Assembly: GCF_051020985.1 (NCBI RefSeq) | Contig: NC_134999.1 | Span: 25,081,160 to 25,145,159, forward strand | Direction of reading: 5' to 3' | DNA from: Nomia melanderi | Taxonomy: Eukaryota; Arthropoda; Insecta; Hymenoptera; Halictidae | Length of the DNA stretch: 64,000 nucleotides | In this document: positions 52,577 to 64,000 of the stretch, piece by piece | Numbering within the stretch: position 1 is the first letter of the stretch | Layout of the letters: every line of letters starts with the position of its first letter | Notes under the pieces: generated by a model | Database searches by the model: none | What the model was told of the DNA's origin: nothing | What the model saw: only the letters and a program-made list of their open reading frames with translations | Made by a program: the position numbers and the translations under genes

Positions 52577-55500
52577 TATTAGTTGTGGTACAATGAAGAA
52601 TGAAAGTTTCCTGCATCTCTATCAAAACTTTTGAGAACATTCACTGCATTTGTAATTGTTGCTGTGAAATTTCTATAAGAATTTAGAAACGGTTGGTTCA
52701 TGTCATTTCAATTAATCACATGATATTCAAGATTCACTGAGACATTTTGACTCGTTGATTTTGCATTCAGTACATAATCATTCTTTTTACGACTGGATAT
52801 CTATATTTCATTCTTGTTAGGGTATTACGTTGGTCATTACTTACTCACTGAATGATTTTTCCTTAAATTTTTTTATTTTTCCTTACTAATCTTTTTATGT
52901 TTTGAATGAATCGAATACCGATTTTACTACGAAAAAGTTAAATTCACAAATTTGATCATGTTATGAAAAATTGAAGTTAATTAACGTTAAAATGTGTAAC
53001 AGGCAATAACTCATTAAAGAAATTTATAAACAGAAATTTTTAAGATGATTAATCAAAATAGTCCTAAAGAACTGTGTATTAATTGTGAGCTACCGCATTT
53101 AACATAAATCAAGATGCGATCGAATACTTTTAACAGATAATGTAATTAATTTCATACATCGTGATCTATTATTTTTGTACACAAAGATAAAAAGAACTAT
53201 AAACTAAAAATTAATAACATCTATAATAATATCTATTGCATGTTCCTCGATTCTCTGAGAGAAATTTTAAATTATATTTTGTTTTTACAAAACCAACACG
53301 GAAACTCATATAAAGTATGAACAGCAGCTTGTTAAATCTATATTTTAATTTATATTGCAACTAATATTTATTTACATACCCGTCATTTTTACGTTCATTC
53401 ACATCCAGTTCTGTCAACTGAATATATTGACTGTGAAATTGTTTAACACGTTCATTAATTTCAAACGTCAAATATAAATTTTGCAATCAATGAAGATGAA
53501 TACTGAGATGAATAAATTCCGGTGTTACAAACAGTGTTGTAATAAACGATTTGTAATATACGAGTTCACACTGTTCAACGATGAATAATGCATTTATATA
53601 TACGCAACCTGTCACTAAATTTCGTAATTCTCAGCGAATTTGATTATTAATGTGATTATGCCTAAATTTTCAAATGTACGTACGCCTGATCTATTGCGTT
53701 AAATTATATGATGTTTAGCATATTCCGCTTTGTCACGAGAAGGATTGGCAGACTGTTAGTTCTTGGAATCGTCTCTTTGGGTAAATGCGATCAAATTATT
53801 ATAGAAATAAATACTTTTAACATCTAATGAAAACAAAAACGTTTCCTATTAGGTATTTTGTTTAATACATTGACAGTCATTTGCCATTTTTGTTTTCTTT
53901 TTTATAACACATGAAACTATTATCATCAATCTAGAATCAAGCTATTTTATCATTAATATGTTAACAATTATATTTATTAGCTTCTACAAAAATTAAAAAT
54001 ATTTTTAAAACATATGGTTGTTCTATCTTGAAAAATAAATATAGAATATGAATCAATTTTGGTTTTCGTGAAGTACTTAGGTACAATATTATTCAATTTG
54101 CATCTTTCTAATTTCAACAAAGTAAAGATGACAAACAAAGGCACATTTCTATCAAATAAAATCACAAAACAAGACTCGAATCAGACCAACCTAGATCCGA
54201 GAGGTTCTAAATCAAACTAATTTTGAATTTGAGATTGCAAGTGGTACAAGTTCTTCGTGCCAAGAATCAAATAAATTTTCGAATAGAAAGACACAAAGTA
54301 GATAATTACTTAGTTTAAGTACCCAATATGAAATCCTTACATTTAGGGACTGAAAATAAGATCTTTAGAAGGCATAAAGTCTTAGAAACCCTGGTTTCAG
54401 TCCCTGAATCCAATAATTGCCTAATTTGAGTTTTTGAATCTTGTGATGGTCTCCTTACTAGGTGTAGTAACAAGTTCTTTCCAATCAGCTTCAGTTGACT
54501 AGATTAATTTGTTTCATCAAAGTCACCGAATATCTATTACGATGGTGTTCATTGGTTCCCAGAGAAGTGGCAGGATATTATAAACGACAATAGCAATTAT
54601 TTCAATGACTGGGAATTTCTTCATTACTTTAAATAAATCTTTGATCTCACAGAAAAATCGAGAAGAACTTTTTACTATACCTAATATGTTCTTTGCTAAT
54701 GCAATTAAGGTGATTCGGTTTTGAAGTAGCCTGATTTCTTGGCCTGATTTAATGCCTTCAGATCACGATTGGTCCATTTTAGTGGCTTCATTTTCTCTGG
54801 TTCTCAAGGGTCTCAGTTTAGGATGGGTTCAAGTTGAATCTGACAGTCTTGGATTGGAGGAATTCGATTTTTCCGGTGTTTAAGTACGTAATGCGATTTA
54901 GGATTGTCGTCTTAATGTTAGTTTGATTTATATTTCGCGATGCTGAATTGGTCCAAGGTTGAAGTTGTTTGATTTTTCTTTTTTACTGGTCTGCAAACTG
55001 CAATTCGATGACTTCCCATTGACTGACTATGGAAAACTACAGAAAATGAGTGAAACGTAATGTCAAAGCAGTTTTTTTTTCTAATTAACAATGTTATTTT
55101 CAACAAATTTCCAAGAACTAGAAAGATTGCAAATATTTAAATTTCAGTGATAATATTTTTAAACGTGTACGCGAAGAAATGATTGAAATAATAAGACATT
55201 GCACCAATGTCATTGCACCAATCTGTTCCCGATTGCTCAACCGATTCTATCTATCTCTGATTCCGACAAAAAAGAAGCTAAATTACATTTACTGAAAGTT
55301 TACAAATAATAAAAATTAATTTACCAATTACCAATTCTGAATCATTATATGTTACTTAATTATAAATATCATATCAGATATTCCATAATTAAGCATCAAA
55401 CTAAAACAAATCAAACTAAAAAGCGGAAAATACATAAAAGTAAAAATTGTTGCACGATAAAATTCTCAACGGTATTAAGAACATGAAATTATGTGGTACA

Positions 55501-56323
55501 TCATAGAAACTACATTGCACGAAAAATACGATTATCGATTGCGAAAAATCGGATCGAGACGATTGCCAATTTTCACGTGATCAGAGTACAGTCACTGATA
55601 ACTTCCATGTAATCAGGAAAACGCGTATAGCATGCTAGTCACGCGATCAATCCCGATTTCTTTAAAAGTCAACGAAACCAATCATCGCGTTTGTCGATGA
55701 TCCATCAAGAACGATTTCGTGTCTGTACGGAAAGCAGAGGTTGTCCAACTTGGCAGTTTTGTCTACTGACCAGTCTGTTGCCAGTCCCCATCTCTTATTG
55801 CGAATCTGCGAGACCACAACGAAGGGACGCCGCCCAATCAATTCGATTAAACCTATTACCTGTTACGTTCATCGATAAAACCGGCTATAATTTGGTGAAA
55901 TGAAGAAACCAGCGAAAGATTCACTTGAAATATTCATTGCTAATGTTCTAGGATCCATTAATCAAACACCATGTTCATTCAGGGAATCGTAAATGAACTG
56001 CAGCTCGCGTTTCTTTATCTGTAAATGGTTGGACACCCCTGTCTTGAGTTTCTCTATTTGGCAGTTATTTAAAGACCGTATCGTTCCCACGATAGACCCT
56101 TAATGGCACAACGCTACACGCAAACTCGATTCGTGACACGTCCGCACACAAAGCGATTATCATTAACAATATTATTCCTTTTGCATTTAATTACTCCTTA
56201 AACGTTATGTATATTATGTATATCGTTAACGGTACCGTTAACGTAAATATTATTCGATCATCTATTAAAGTATTCGTATTCCGTTAAATCCTTGTCACAT
56301 TGTTTTAACCGTTAGCATTATTA
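52577..56323. other. Gene-poor AT-rich stretch
   Basis: 3.7 kb of AT-rich sequence without a convincing frame, RNA gene or element. Confidence 0.5.
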
Positions 56324-56340
56324 CGATTATTATTGTTATC

Positions 56341-56376
<36 letters not shown>

Positions 56377-56379
56377 GTT

Positions 56380-56414
<35 letters not shown>

Positions 56415-56443
56415 AGTTGCTGTTGTTTTGTTGTTTTTGTTGC

Positions 56444-56474
<31 letters not shown>

Positions 56475-56505
56475 ATTGTTGTTTTGTTGTTGTTGTTGCT
56501 GTTGT
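56324..56505. repeat. (ATT)n then (TTG)n compound microsatellite
   Basis: ATT repeats to about 56,376 pass into TTG repeats to about 56,505. The polyAsn/polyGln/polyCys readings are artefacts. Confidence 0.97.
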
Positions 56506-57117
56506 CGTCTTTCTTCTTTCATTTTGTTCAGGTTTTGTTGTTACTAATTTATTATTGAAAGGCCGCGACAAACGTTCTCCCGAGGAATTATTACATAAAC
56601 ACCGCGTCTCGGCTATATACTTTTCCTCCTTCTTCTCCCTTTTCTCTCGTTTAATCACCGGAATCACTCTCGACCACGATATTTGAGTATACTTAAAACG
56701 CGCGCGTCTTTACGATAAATTAAACGTTACACAATCGACTTACGGCGAACATCGATTTTACCTATCCGGAGAGAAAAGTGACAGCGGTCGATTAATTAGG
56801 TTTTAAACAAAGACAGCCGAAGGAAGTGAACGCACAACGTGGCCGTGTATTGTCAGCAATATGTCGAGGCGCCGTTTTGTCCTCCCTTGTCGCGATCCCC
56901 ATTCGTGTTCTTCGTTCGGTTCTTCCTTAATCCTTTCCCCTTCCATTCTCTTTCTGTGCGTCTCGCGTCCCATGAACGACCTTCGCGATCGACGACGGAA
57001 TTGTTCGACCGATTTTTCAGGCACGGCGCTTAATTTGGCCACGGTCAGCCGAAAGAACCGAACTGACCACGATTCCCTTGATATCGACTGGGTTTCCTTT
57101 TCCGATCTTACTCGTAT

Positions 57118-57310
57118 TTCGTTTTCTTCTTGTTTTTCTTTCTCTTCTTTTTCTTCCTTCTCCTCTTCCTCTTCCTCTTCTTCATCTTCCTCTTCTTCCT
57201 CTTCTTTTTCTTCTTTTTCTTCTTTTTCTTCTTTTTCTTCTTTTTCTTCTTCTTCTTCTTTTTCTTCTTTCTCTTCTTCTTTTTCTTTTCCTTTTCTTTT
57301 TCCTTTCCTG
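57118..57310. repeat. (CTT)n-rich polypyrimidine tract
   Basis: About 190 bp of CTT, CTTTTT and CCT units on the + strand, nearly free of purines. The 193-198-codon frames across it (polySer / polyGlu) are simple-sequence readings. Confidence 0.95.
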
Positions 57311-59585
57311 TCCGATACGTACTGCTCCTCTTCTTCCTCAGTTAGGTCCCCTGTAATTCTTCGATCGTTAACTAGAAGCACATCGCAATTTGTCGACAAT
57401 CTCGCGCTCGAGTTTCACAATTTCCAGGTCTCCTCTTCCTAGGAAGAAAATGGAAGAACAGCGGGTAGGGCTTCGGCAGGCCTGAGCGAGAAGAAAGGAA
57501 ATGGAGGGCAACGAATCCCGTGTCCATCTCGTCTTTCGTTGCTTCGTCGCGCCATAGCTGTCTCCTCGAAACCCATGCGTCGTCGTTTCTGTAGGACAAA
57601 GGAAAAGTATAGAGAGTGGATTACATCTGTGCTAGCTTTAGCTATTGTGAAGTTTAATCTTCGGATATGGCGTGCATTGGTTTGTGTGTTAGTTTTAGTA
57701 ATTGCAAGAAACTCCGAGACTCAAATTACAGTCGAACCTCGACAAGTCGAATCATTGGGAGAGGCAAGGTCTTTGAGCTGTGGAGGTTTTTTCTTAGCGA
57801 GTTTTAAGATATAAGAGGTTTGACAAACGAAAATTCGATGAATGACGGTTTTGTGAAGCTTATATGTAAATACGAACTTCAATCGATGCTATGAATTTGA
57901 AAACAGCACAAATCAACTATGCAACATTTTGAGAAAATCAATATTCCTTTTCATCTTCGTTCAATCATACATTATATATTTCATTGATCCTTGCAGCAAG
58001 TATTGGCTACACATATGTATATCTTCATTGTATACATGTCTAATATCATTAAATAGGCCTGAATAAGCTAAAAAAAGTTAAATGAATAACTCATATAGAT
58101 AACGTTAAAGAGTGGTCTTGTGCTGTTTTGGAATTAACGACTTCAGTTTGTACAGGTTGAATTTTCTTTAATTGGAATTCTACAGGTGAAATATATACTA
58201 AATGTGAGGAAGATAGTTTGAGCTACATTTGTGTTTTTGTGTTTTAAGTTGTAAAGGTTTTTACAGCACAGCGAAAGGTAATAGAAAAATTTTACGAGTT
58301 TTAGAGGTGTTCGAGTTGTTGCGGTTCTATTGCATTTGAGATTTGATATGCAAAGTAAACAATAGTCTTCATCAGTCTTTAACACTGGTACTACCAGACA
58401 GGCTAAAATGGTTCATTTTTTTATGTGTCTTCTATTTATTACGAAGAAAAGACTGATTTCCTGAAAAATTATTTAAAAACATGATTTACTCATACGCATA
58501 CTAAGATGCATATCAACTGAAATTTTGATGCATTTTAAGATGCATATCAACATTACTTTATTGCTTTATTTATTAAATGATTCTTGTATTTGAAAATGTT
58601 GTATAGATTATTATATATTTAAATTTGGATTATTAACATAATAAGGTAATTAGATACAATATGAATAGATATGCATAATGAAAATATTGTAGTGTAATAT
58701 CAATTCCATTAATCAATTAATTAATTGATCAATCGATCGATCAATCATCAATACTCAATCATCGATCAATCAATCCAATATTTTATTGTAAACAATAATT
58801 GATTTATTCGAAGATTGAATTTTGTCTCGACGACGATTTTCACGCAAATTGTGGATTATCCGCGGAAAATTGTATACTACTCCGTGTAGAATTTTCAACG
58901 TGACAACGAACCGGGTAACCTCGTTACATAAAACAAATTAACGTTCCCATACTCTATCAATTTTGCTTTCCACGTGTCTCTCGTGTCGCATAAAGAGTGA
59001 CTTTACACAATATTCGAATGCAATAGTATGCATGTGGGTATTTCGCATGCACGTAGTCAACATTATTAGATTGAATGTACACGTTAGTCTCATGCATAAT
59101 TATTAAATAGAGTATGGTAGCTGATACACTAATAGAATAATTAATTAATGTAATATAATCGCTATTATTTTCTATAAGTTATTTCTTACAACAAAATATA
59201 ATAGAGAGAAATGTATGACTGAGAATGTTATTATAATGGATGCACATATAAATATAATTTAATGATGTATCACAACTTTCAGAAATTATAACATTTAAAC
59301 TTTAGAATTAAAAGAATTTGTATTACTGCGAATTATATGTTCGCACTTTTACATAGGATATTTAATTGCACAAAATATCGTGAAAATGAAAAGATTCACA
59401 AACTTTACCGAAATTATTAATTATATATTTTATTACACAATGAATCTTAATGATTATTGATAAGACAATGATATCTAGTGATAAGTAATGAAATTTGCAA
59501 TAATTACAACTATTATTATCTATTCTAACATTTGCAATAATATGATTTTACAATTATTCTATGAACACTATTTGTGTAAATACTT
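57311..59585. other. Intergenic AT-rich stretch downstream of the nAChR gene
   Basis: No gene seen. A low-complexity GATCAATC stretch lies at about 58,713-58,775. Confidence 0.5.
58379..58412. mobile_element. Possible MITE left end (TTAACACTGGTACTACC)
   Basis: TTAACACTGGTACTACCAGA resembles the ends at 31,972 and 60,778. I could not locate a convincing right end. Confidence 0.3.
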
Positions 59586-59591
59586 TTTATT
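59586..59591 (-). terminator. Candidate polyadenylation signal of the nAChR gene
   Basis: AATAAA on the minus strand, about 65 nt after the stop codon. It is the first canonical hexamer after the stop; others may be used further on. Confidence 0.4.
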
Positions 59592-59655
59592 AAATGAAAC
59601 ATTACCGTTGGCATTTTTTGTGCTTTGTTTCGGTGACTTTACCGGGGCAGTCTAT

Positions 59656-59740
59656 TTATTGGACGATTATGTGTGGCGCACGACACAATATAACTATCGT
59701 AGCCAGAACCGTGAACAATGTAAAGATGAACAAGCAAAGC
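59656..59740 (-). CDS. nAChR alpha subunit, terminal coding exon (M4 and C-terminus)
   Basis: Minus-strand exon found by translating beneath an unrelated + strand frame. A textbook acceptor (tgcttctcttccttacag) is followed by G, which completes the AG|G arginine codon left by the upstream exon, then LCLFIFTLFTV and LATIVILCRAPHIIVQ and TAA. This is the fourth membrane helix and the conserved APHIIVQ tail of insect nicotinic acetylcholine receptor subunits, ligand-gated cation channels at cholinergic synapses. The phase matches exon 61,829-62,029 exactly. Odd point: CR precedes APH where relatives usually have a small or hydrophobic pair such as LS. The 3' UTR lies to the left. The intron before it (59,741-61,828) holds a MITE. 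Family membership is very secure; the subtype is not settled by this exon. Confidence 0.93.
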
Positions 59741-61828
59741 CTGTAAGGAAGAGAAGCAAATATATATTTAGTAGTTTTCTGTCCACAGGAAAGCATACAA
59801 ATTATAAAAATAGAATAAAAATTATAACAGGATAAAATAAGTATTTAGAATTTCAATTAATTATTACCTTCTTATTATCAAATTTCAAAATCACATTTAT
59901 TAATTAGTGTATAAGAATACATTGAAACTTTGACTAAATGAAGAAAAATGTTCAATTTCATCAAATAATTCAGAAATCAAATACTAACAGAGTAGATTTT
60001 ATTTAACAACACTGGTCATTTTTCACTAAACATTTATTACTTTACAAGAATATATTATTTGAAAATCTTTCTACAAAGTAAGTTATGTTTTAATCGTGTA
60101 ACACGAATGGGTATAGGAAAATTAATATCCACCGTGTAATTACTTAATCCGGAACTAACCCAGCACATATTGGGTAATAAGTAAACAAATTAAAATTTCA
60201 AATTTTAGTTCAGTGTATTGTTCTGAAATTCCATTGATCATTATTATACAAGTGTATTTAAATTATCAAAATGTACAAAGTGTTAAAAAATAAATAAGCA
60301 CAATTTCAGGAGATACATCTTCATCTCTCGATCAATAGACATTTGAAAAAGGAGTAGATTATCAAAATTATGATACTCGAAATCAATATTAAACTAGTTT
60401 AAAAGAAACTCCACGCAACAAACAAGTAATAGGTATTTCAGATATAAATTAATAGATTTCTATCAACAATTTAATTGCGTAGAATTATGTCTATATATAA
60501 ACTGCGACTTACTAATTAATACTGTACATCTGACGGTGTCGCCAAGACACGGTATAATGATATATCTGTCGCTACTCAAACCATACGAAAACGGATGGAA
60601 AATTTATACTCGAAACGATCGAACAAAGTAACGGTCATTGAAGAGCATTTGTAGAAAATATAAATGTCAACATCAAATGTTTCAAGAAGAAAAAAAAAGT
60701 GTCACTAACATGACATTGTATTATATTATAATGATATCATCTTTCAATATTATCAGTATCATCGATGACTACCACTATTAATACTAGAACTACCGTACCA
60801 GTCAAAATGGCTCCTTTCGTTTTTTCTGCTTCGAAATTATTGATATTTTAAGAGCATTGAATATTTGAAATGATTTTGAAAATAAATAGTTTCACTTGAA
60901 TAAATGAATGTCTATAATGGATGCCCGATGAAACTGAAAATAATCTATTAATCGTATTAAATGCTCGGCAATTCTAGTAATAATGACTACTTACAAAAGA
61001 AAACTTGCACTTAAATTGTATATTATAGGATAAGCACAAAGAAAAGATAATTTTTCTGTTTTGGTACTTACAGTGTTTTCTACAAGAGCTCTTTAATTTT
61101 CTCTTATACATACCCAAATTATTCTTTCTAATCTCAGAATATAAAACATGTAGATAATATATAGCAAATAAGCGAATTTTAAACCACAAGTACATGCTAA
61201 TCGCGTTAATGCTGGTGTAAATAGTATGCAATTGGTTATCATTTTAAAAATACAATTCATTGGTTTTTAACTAAGCTGATTATCGATCACAAATAAAGAG
61301 AAACTAAGACAAATTGTAAGGCCATTAGTAGGCTAATTTATTTTCCATTACATAGTAACATTGAACATTATAAATAATTTTGCAAAACATTCTTTTAAGA
61401 AATGTCCACGGACCAGAGAGTGTGAATTTGTTACCTGAATTTCTGACTATTCAATTTTTCACAGCATGTACTATTTAGATCCACTTATTCAGGATGTTTT
61501 TTTTCAGTTAGAAATTCTGAGACATAAATGAACCGATCACTGACCAAATTGGTTAACTCCACTTTTTACATGTATATGTGAATCAATAAAATTTTTAAGA
61601 TTTTATCGTTAAAGCGCTTGATTGACTCGTAATTTTTTGTATTCAAAATAAATTTCCTCGTTATTAAGTTAGATGCTAGAGAATAAAAATTTTATGCATT
61701 TTACATATTTATTATATTAAAGCTTAAAATTAATGTATAATATAATATTGCATCAGTTCTCTCTACTTTTTGTATTGTGGGGTTAACTGATTTTGTCAAT
61801 CAGTGGCTCAGATAAGTATATTTCGAAC
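59741..61828 (-). other. nAChR intron before the M4 exon
   Basis: About 2.1 kb of AT-rich sequence between donor CAG|gttcga (read at 61,829/61,828) and acceptor cttacag|G. It contains the MITE at 60,778-60,983. No additional coding exon is recognised. Confidence 0.8.
60778..60983. mobile_element. MITE in the nAChR intron (TTAATACTAGAACTACC ends)
   Basis: Left TTAATACTAGAACTACCG; right, reverse-complemented, TTATTACTAGAATTGCCG. About 206 bp, non-coding; same end family as 31,972 and 58,379. Confidence 0.55.
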
Positions 61829-62029
61829 CTGTCCACCACCATAGCGGCGAATTTCCAATCGTTAATAACATCGTCGCCTTCGTCCGCCTTTTTCATACGA
61901 TCCGTAATGAATCGCAATTCCTTAAGGATTGTGTGCAATTCTTCTTGCATACCACTAAGGGGTAACGACACCGATGTATCTTCGACTGTCGCTGGTCTTC
62001 CTGTGGATATCGGTGTACCGAACGCCGAC
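61829..62029 (-). CDS. nAChR alpha subunit, exon for the M3-M4 loop and pre-M4 helix
   Basis: A 201-bp minus-strand exon. It encodes SAFGTPISTGRP, then SLPLSGMQEELHTILKELRF, then ITDRMKKADEGDDVINDWKF and AAMVVDR. The DWKFAAMVVDR motif and the preceding amphipathic helix are hallmarks of insect nAChR alpha subunits; the short variable loop fits the alpha5/6/7 group. The 5' boundary is set by AG|G phase with the upstream exon. The acceptor is CAGTAG, so a start 3 bases earlier (62,032, adding one residue) is equally in frame. The donor is GACAG|gttcga; reading through it would add 13 residues and then stop, giving a receptor without M4. Confidence 0.95.
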
Positions 62030-62649
62030 CTACTGTTGTATAAATAAATAATTTGCTATTATTTATTAATTATTACAATTAGAATTTTTATTTGCAGATT
62101 ATGTTGCCATCTCCTTTCGATTATACATTATTATATTTATGAATCTGGCTTTACGTAAAACGTTTTGCAGATCGAAAACTATATAATTCTAGATATATAA
62201 AATGAATTACATTGTTATGAGAATTGATTTAAAATTATACACATATAACGCTGTAACGCATTGTATTAATGGGATTGGAAAGGAGTCCATTATTTTTAAT
62301 CTAAACAGAAAGTTTTATATGTTAATCTAAAAGATACATTTGAAGAATGGCTTACTACATGGGAGACTGTCCTGAAAGTAGAAGGAAATTTATGTATTCC
62401 CATTGAAACGTAGTACCTTTCTCAAAATAAAATGCGTTTCTCATAATAAAATGAAGCAACAAGAAATTAAACGTGTTGAATGTACTTAGCAATTGTTACA
62501 ATATTACGATCCAATATTAATGTATACAAATGTTTTAAATATATCGTAAGACCAGTCTCGTGGCAATAATTTTCAACTCACAATTTCAGAAGAAGATGTT
62601 TAGAAAATGTTTTTGTAAACTTAAAGGGGTGTTTAATAAATTATGTTAC
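62030..62649 (-). other. nAChR intron
   Basis: About 620 bp, from donor ATAAG|gtaaca to acceptor ttatacaacagtag. The pyrimidine tract before the acceptor is poor. Otherwise AT-rich and featureless. Confidence 0.85.
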
Positions 62650-62864
62650 CTTATGTATGCGGAAGGAGGATTAGCTGCGCTATTTTTATGACGAAAATCA
62701 TCGTCAATATCTAAAACGTTTGCCAGCAAACTTTTGCTACTTCTTTCCTGCAGTTCCATGTCCTTCATTCGGTTGCTCATAAGGATATTTTTCTTCGTGA
62801 CTTTCTTTCCCGGACGATTCATACGCAGCAACCATGGCAACCATTGTAAAAATAGTGTTTTTAT
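62650..62864 (-). CDS. nAChR alpha subunit (alpha5/6/7 group), exon for M3 end and start of cytoplasmic loop
   Basis: A 215-bp minus-strand exon. After the acceptor 'tctgccttgcatatag' it reads IKTLFLQWLPWLLRMNRPG, then KKVTKKNILMSNRMKDMELQ, then ERSSKSLLANVLDIDDDFRH and a short variable stretch ending SAYI plus AG of a split arginine codon. LPWxLRMxRPG and the SSKSLLANVLDIDDDFRH block are characteristic of the insect alpha5/6/7 (vertebrate alpha7-like) subunits, which can form homomeric, calcium-permeable channels. Exon phase agrees with the next exon. Exons for the ligand-binding domain (with the Cys loop and vicinal cysteines) and M1-M3 must lie beyond 64,000; I see none in 62,865-64,000. 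Which of alpha5, 6 or 7 this is needs the rest of the protein. Confidence 0.95.
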
Positions 62865-64000
62865 CTATATGCAAGGCAGAAACACAAATTAAACTCGTAT
62901 TCAATTATCATTATATATGTAATATTTTAATGTTCTGCCACCTGTTCACAGATACAGCATACTTATGTCTTAAGACAACAAAGTTGAAAAACTAAATAAA
63001 TCTTCATAAATATCAATTAAATAAGAAATATTCTAACACTGTTAATTATGGTTTTAAAAAATTCTATCAACCTGGGTATTTTTAGAAACAAAATACATTG
63101 ATTAAATTCTTGATCCTTTGTATATGTTCCTTTAATTGACTGTCTTTTCAAATAGACAAATGTTGCTCGCAATCGTGATTTCACTACATATTCAGTAACA
63201 ATAAACATTCTGTTTTTTAATTTGCAACAATTGAAACTATACAGAAACTTACAATTTCTTCTTAAAGATAGAATAAATCTATCCCTGTCTGTCATTCTAA
63301 AGAATCGTAATCAATACTTTTTCTATCTAACATTTTAGTGATTCCCCATACATGAAACTCGTAAAACTCGGATTTTTCCGAAGCTTTAGTGAGTTCGAAA
63401 CTCTAATTCTTGTAACGCGAGCTTCTGAATACCCAGCGTCGCGCACCATCTTTTTTTTACTGTACTTTACATGAAGTTAGGTCTCTTCGGCGTTTACTTC
63501 CATTTAAACGTAACAGTATGAAGAACAACTACGGAAAATTTTTCGTAGCTGAAGGATTCTCGTCTCAGCCTCGAATACGTTCTCCCTTGGTTTATGAAAC
63601 TTCTAGTAATCAACGGTCAAGAGGAAGTGCTAACACCTCGAAGGCGCTTTTAAACTTTCAGCAACCAAGGCGCTGTCTTTTAAGGTCGTAATAGCTACCG
63701 CGAATAAGACTGGTGTTTTTTGTGTGTCCTGCTGGTAAAATTCTTCTATATACCGTCTAGGCAAACAAATTTCAAGAGTTCGTTAGTCGATTTTCCGTGA
63801 ATACCTTCTACTACCCGGAATTTTTTAACCCCATCAGACCTGATTTTTCTTCTAGGTTGTCGCACAAGTAATGTCGTTTTTTAAATGGCCTTCTACCCTA
63901 GCATCTATTCTAATAATCTTTTTAATACTCCATTTCGAGAAAAATGGCATTATAAAAAATACCCTATGAGGTGAAATAAGAAACGAAATTACTTATGAAA
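62865..64000 (-). other. nAChR upstream intron (partial)
   Basis: AT-rich with no coding exon recognised on either strand to the window edge. Presumed intron 5' of the M3 exon. Confidence 0.6.

Noticed and set aside
56803..57442. Long polyGlu / polySer ORFs
   Set aside because: Simple-sequence translation of the CTT tract, with frames open on both strands.
59488..59835. A 115-codon + strand frame
   Set aside because: It overlaps the minus-strand nAChR M4 exon, whose protein match and splice site are clear; the + strand frame is its shadow.

Overview
The window is insect nuclear DNA, most likely from a hymenopteran such as a bee. This rests on the one recognisable protein gene, an insect nicotinic acetylcholine receptor (nAChR) alpha subunit with introns, together with AT-rich intergenic DNA, many short TTAA-flanked inverted-repeat elements and long simple repeats. 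The order is an inference; 'insect' is the safe call.

Bases 1-28,120 form one repeat complex with no credible protein gene. It starts with about 53 copies of a 185-bp satellite with higher-order organisation (1-9,786). Two diverged, internally deleted copies of a hairpin-rich element follow (9,787-10,985). Next come two tandem copies of a roughly 4-kb segment: copy A at about 11,248-15,301 and copy B at about 15,303-24,425. B carries a 28-unit, 170-bp minisatellite where A has one unit. Last are four almost identical 980-bp units (about 24,071-28,120), whose end is cut by a foldback MITE. The duplicated segments and the 980-bp units are full of inverted repeats. Several differ between copies only by changes that keep base pairing (compensatory double changes, or G-U wobbles that work only for a + strand RNA). 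The best explanation I can offer is a structured, possibly spliced, non-coding RNA locus. This is the most interesting signal in the window.

Bases 28,121-59,585 are AT-rich gene-poor DNA. They hold microsatellites (TAG, CT twice, GATAATNCT, ATT/TTG, CTT), a broken non-LTR retrotransposon (zinc-knuckle and endonuclease fragments, about 32,730-34,485, with a GC-rich insertion) and at least nine TIR elements, most flanked by TTAA.

Bases 59,586-64,000 hold the 3' end of the nAChR gene on the minus strand. Three coding exons are visible: end of M3 plus start of the cytoplasmic loop (62,650-62,864), the rest of the loop with the pre-M4 helix (61,829-62,029), and M4 with the stop codon (59,656-59,740). 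The upstream exons (ligand-binding domain, M1-M3) lie beyond the right edge.
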